Below are positions 22,563 through 22,995 of a stretch of 22,995 nt of DNA, one piece after another (within the stretch, counting starts at the first letter, position 1; each line of letters opens with the position of its first letter). The notes beneath the pieces are model-generated. The model was given only the letters and a program-made list of their open reading frames with translations, was not told the origin of the DNA and made no database searches. The stretch spans positions 1-22,995 of the forward strand of contig JBGUXS010000008.1 in assembly GCA_045118155.1 (NCBI GenBank), read 5' to 3'. Both the position numbers and the translations under genes were made by a program. The stretch is from JBGUXS01 sp045118155. GTDB taxonomy: Bacteria > Pseudomonadota > Alphaproteobacteria > CAAHEQ01 > UBA3637.

Positions 22563-22634
22563 ATGAATCTTGTTTTTAAACGCGCAAAACGTATGGACCG
22601 CACCGTTAAACGAAAACGGGGGGTGGCTTTTTAG
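22563..22634 (+). CDS. Very small basic protein or leader peptide (23 residues)
   Basis: ATG follows AAAGGA by six bases and opens a 23-codon frame M-N-L-V-F-K-R-A-K-R-M-D-R-T-V-K-R-K-R-G-V-A-F ending in TAG. Nine of 23 residues are lysine or arginine. A perfect consensus promoter lies about 40 bases upstream and a strong terminator about 30 bases downstream, so the whole unit is a transcript of roughly 160 bases. I recognise no family. It could be a nucleic-acid- or ribosome-binding microprotein, an arginine-rich leader peptide controlling the acetyltransferase gene beyond the terminator, or a small RNA in which the ORF is incidental. Confidence 0.55.
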   Translation: MNLVFKRAKRMDRTVKRKRGVAF

Positions 22635-22665
22635 GATTTTTAAATCTGATTTTCCTATTTACACC

Positions 22666-22693
22666 ACTCCATGAACACCATGGAGTTTTTTTT
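22666..22693 (+). terminator. Rho-independent terminator after the small ORF
   Basis: ACTCCATG pairs perfectly with CATGGAGT around the loop AACAC and is followed by seven T. It ends the small-ORF transcript or acts as an attenuator for the gene downstream. Confidence 0.92.
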
Positions 22694-22716
22694 ACCCAAT
22701 TTATCATGAGCATCCA

Positions 22717-22995
22717 ATGACCAAACCAGATATCCAAAATTTAACTTTTAGAAAATTAACCACAGATGATTTAGATTCAATCGTTTTTTTGCAACAAGAA
22801 ATTATTGAACACTTGGGGCCTGGGGAAAATGAATTTATTACCCACCGGAATCGGGAAGATTTTGAAAAACTTTTAACCCCGCCATCGGGTTTATATGGAT
22901 GCTTTGATGGGGATAAGCTGATTGCCCAAATGGCCTATGATCTTCCGTCGGTACGGCACGCGGGAACCTATCCGGAATTTAAACCCTTGTTGCCC
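22717..22995 (+). CDS. GNAT-family N-acetyltransferase (partial, N-terminal part)
   Basis: The frame is open from ATG 22717 to the window edge, 93 codons. The opening L-T-F-R-K-L-T-T-D-D-L-D-S-I-V-F-L-Q-Q-E is the usual beta1-alpha1 of Gcn5-related acetyltransferases that moves acetyl from acetyl-CoA to an amine, and GLYGCFDGDKLIAQMAYDLP fits beta2-beta3. The acetyl-CoA binding loop lies beyond the edge, so the substrate is unknown. The start is poorly defined: there is no good Shine-Dalgarno, and a four-codon frame (ATG 22706) ends in TGA overlapping this ATG. It lies 24 bases after the terminator. Confidence 0.75.
   Translation, partial: MTKPDIQNLTFRKLTTDDLDSIVFLQQEIIEHLGPGENEFITHRNREDFEKLLTPPSGLYGCFDGDKLIAQMAYDLPSVRHAGTYPEFKPLLP

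Noticed and set aside
1..22995. CRISPR arrays, insertion sequences, prophage genes or integrases
   Set aside because: I saw no spaced direct repeats, transposase or integrase motifs, or terminal inverted repeats; all long frames are chromosomal-type genes.

Overview
The window reads as a dense, moderately AT-rich chromosomal segment of an alphaproteobacterium. The clearest signs are the block pal, cpoB (ybgF), tilS, ftsH and an RpoD with an acidic non-conserved insert. A class III prepilin signature of the form G|R-T-M-V-E-M-L-G resembles pilin-like proteins I associate with gut RF32-type or Holosporales-like alphaproteobacteria; this placement is an inference from memory. The cell is Gram-negative (lpxC, pal) with diaminopimelate peptidoglycan (lysA). 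The standard genetic code fits.

Layout. Positions 1-52 hold the first codons of a secreted protein on the minus strand. Positions 101-461 hold tRNA-Phe and a decayed tandem copy of it, each followed by its own terminator. Then come, all on the minus strand: rpoD; a ptsP, glmU (N-terminal domain only), glucokinase-like cluster; lpxC; a pheS, pheT, membrane-protein operon; and pal followed by a cpoB, tilS, ftsH operon with overlapping genes. From about 16950 the coding strand switches: miaB and lysA run rightward and meet a leftward D-Ala-D-Ala dipeptidase gene with one base between them. Next is a 668-residue protein I do not recognise (leftward). On the plus strand at the right end lie a tiny basic ORF with its own promoter and terminator, and the start of a GNAT acetyltransferase.

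The themes are envelope building and recycling (lpxC, pal, cpoB, glmU, lysA, the dipeptidase), translation (pheST, tilS, miaB, tRNA-Phe), transcription (rpoD), and quality control and regulation (ftsH, ptsP). Many promoters are close to the TTGACA/TATAAT consensus with 16-18 base spacers.

The most striking feature is an open frame joining a complete FtsH protease to a complete type IV prepilin. A T-TTA-AAA slippery heptamer lies at the junction, and a stop in the -1 frame would release FtsH as a normal-length protein. Other points of note are a GlmU lacking its acetyltransferase half beside a divergent sugar kinase, a promoter embedded in the pal terminator, a probably leaderless miaB mRNA, and the small basic ORF.
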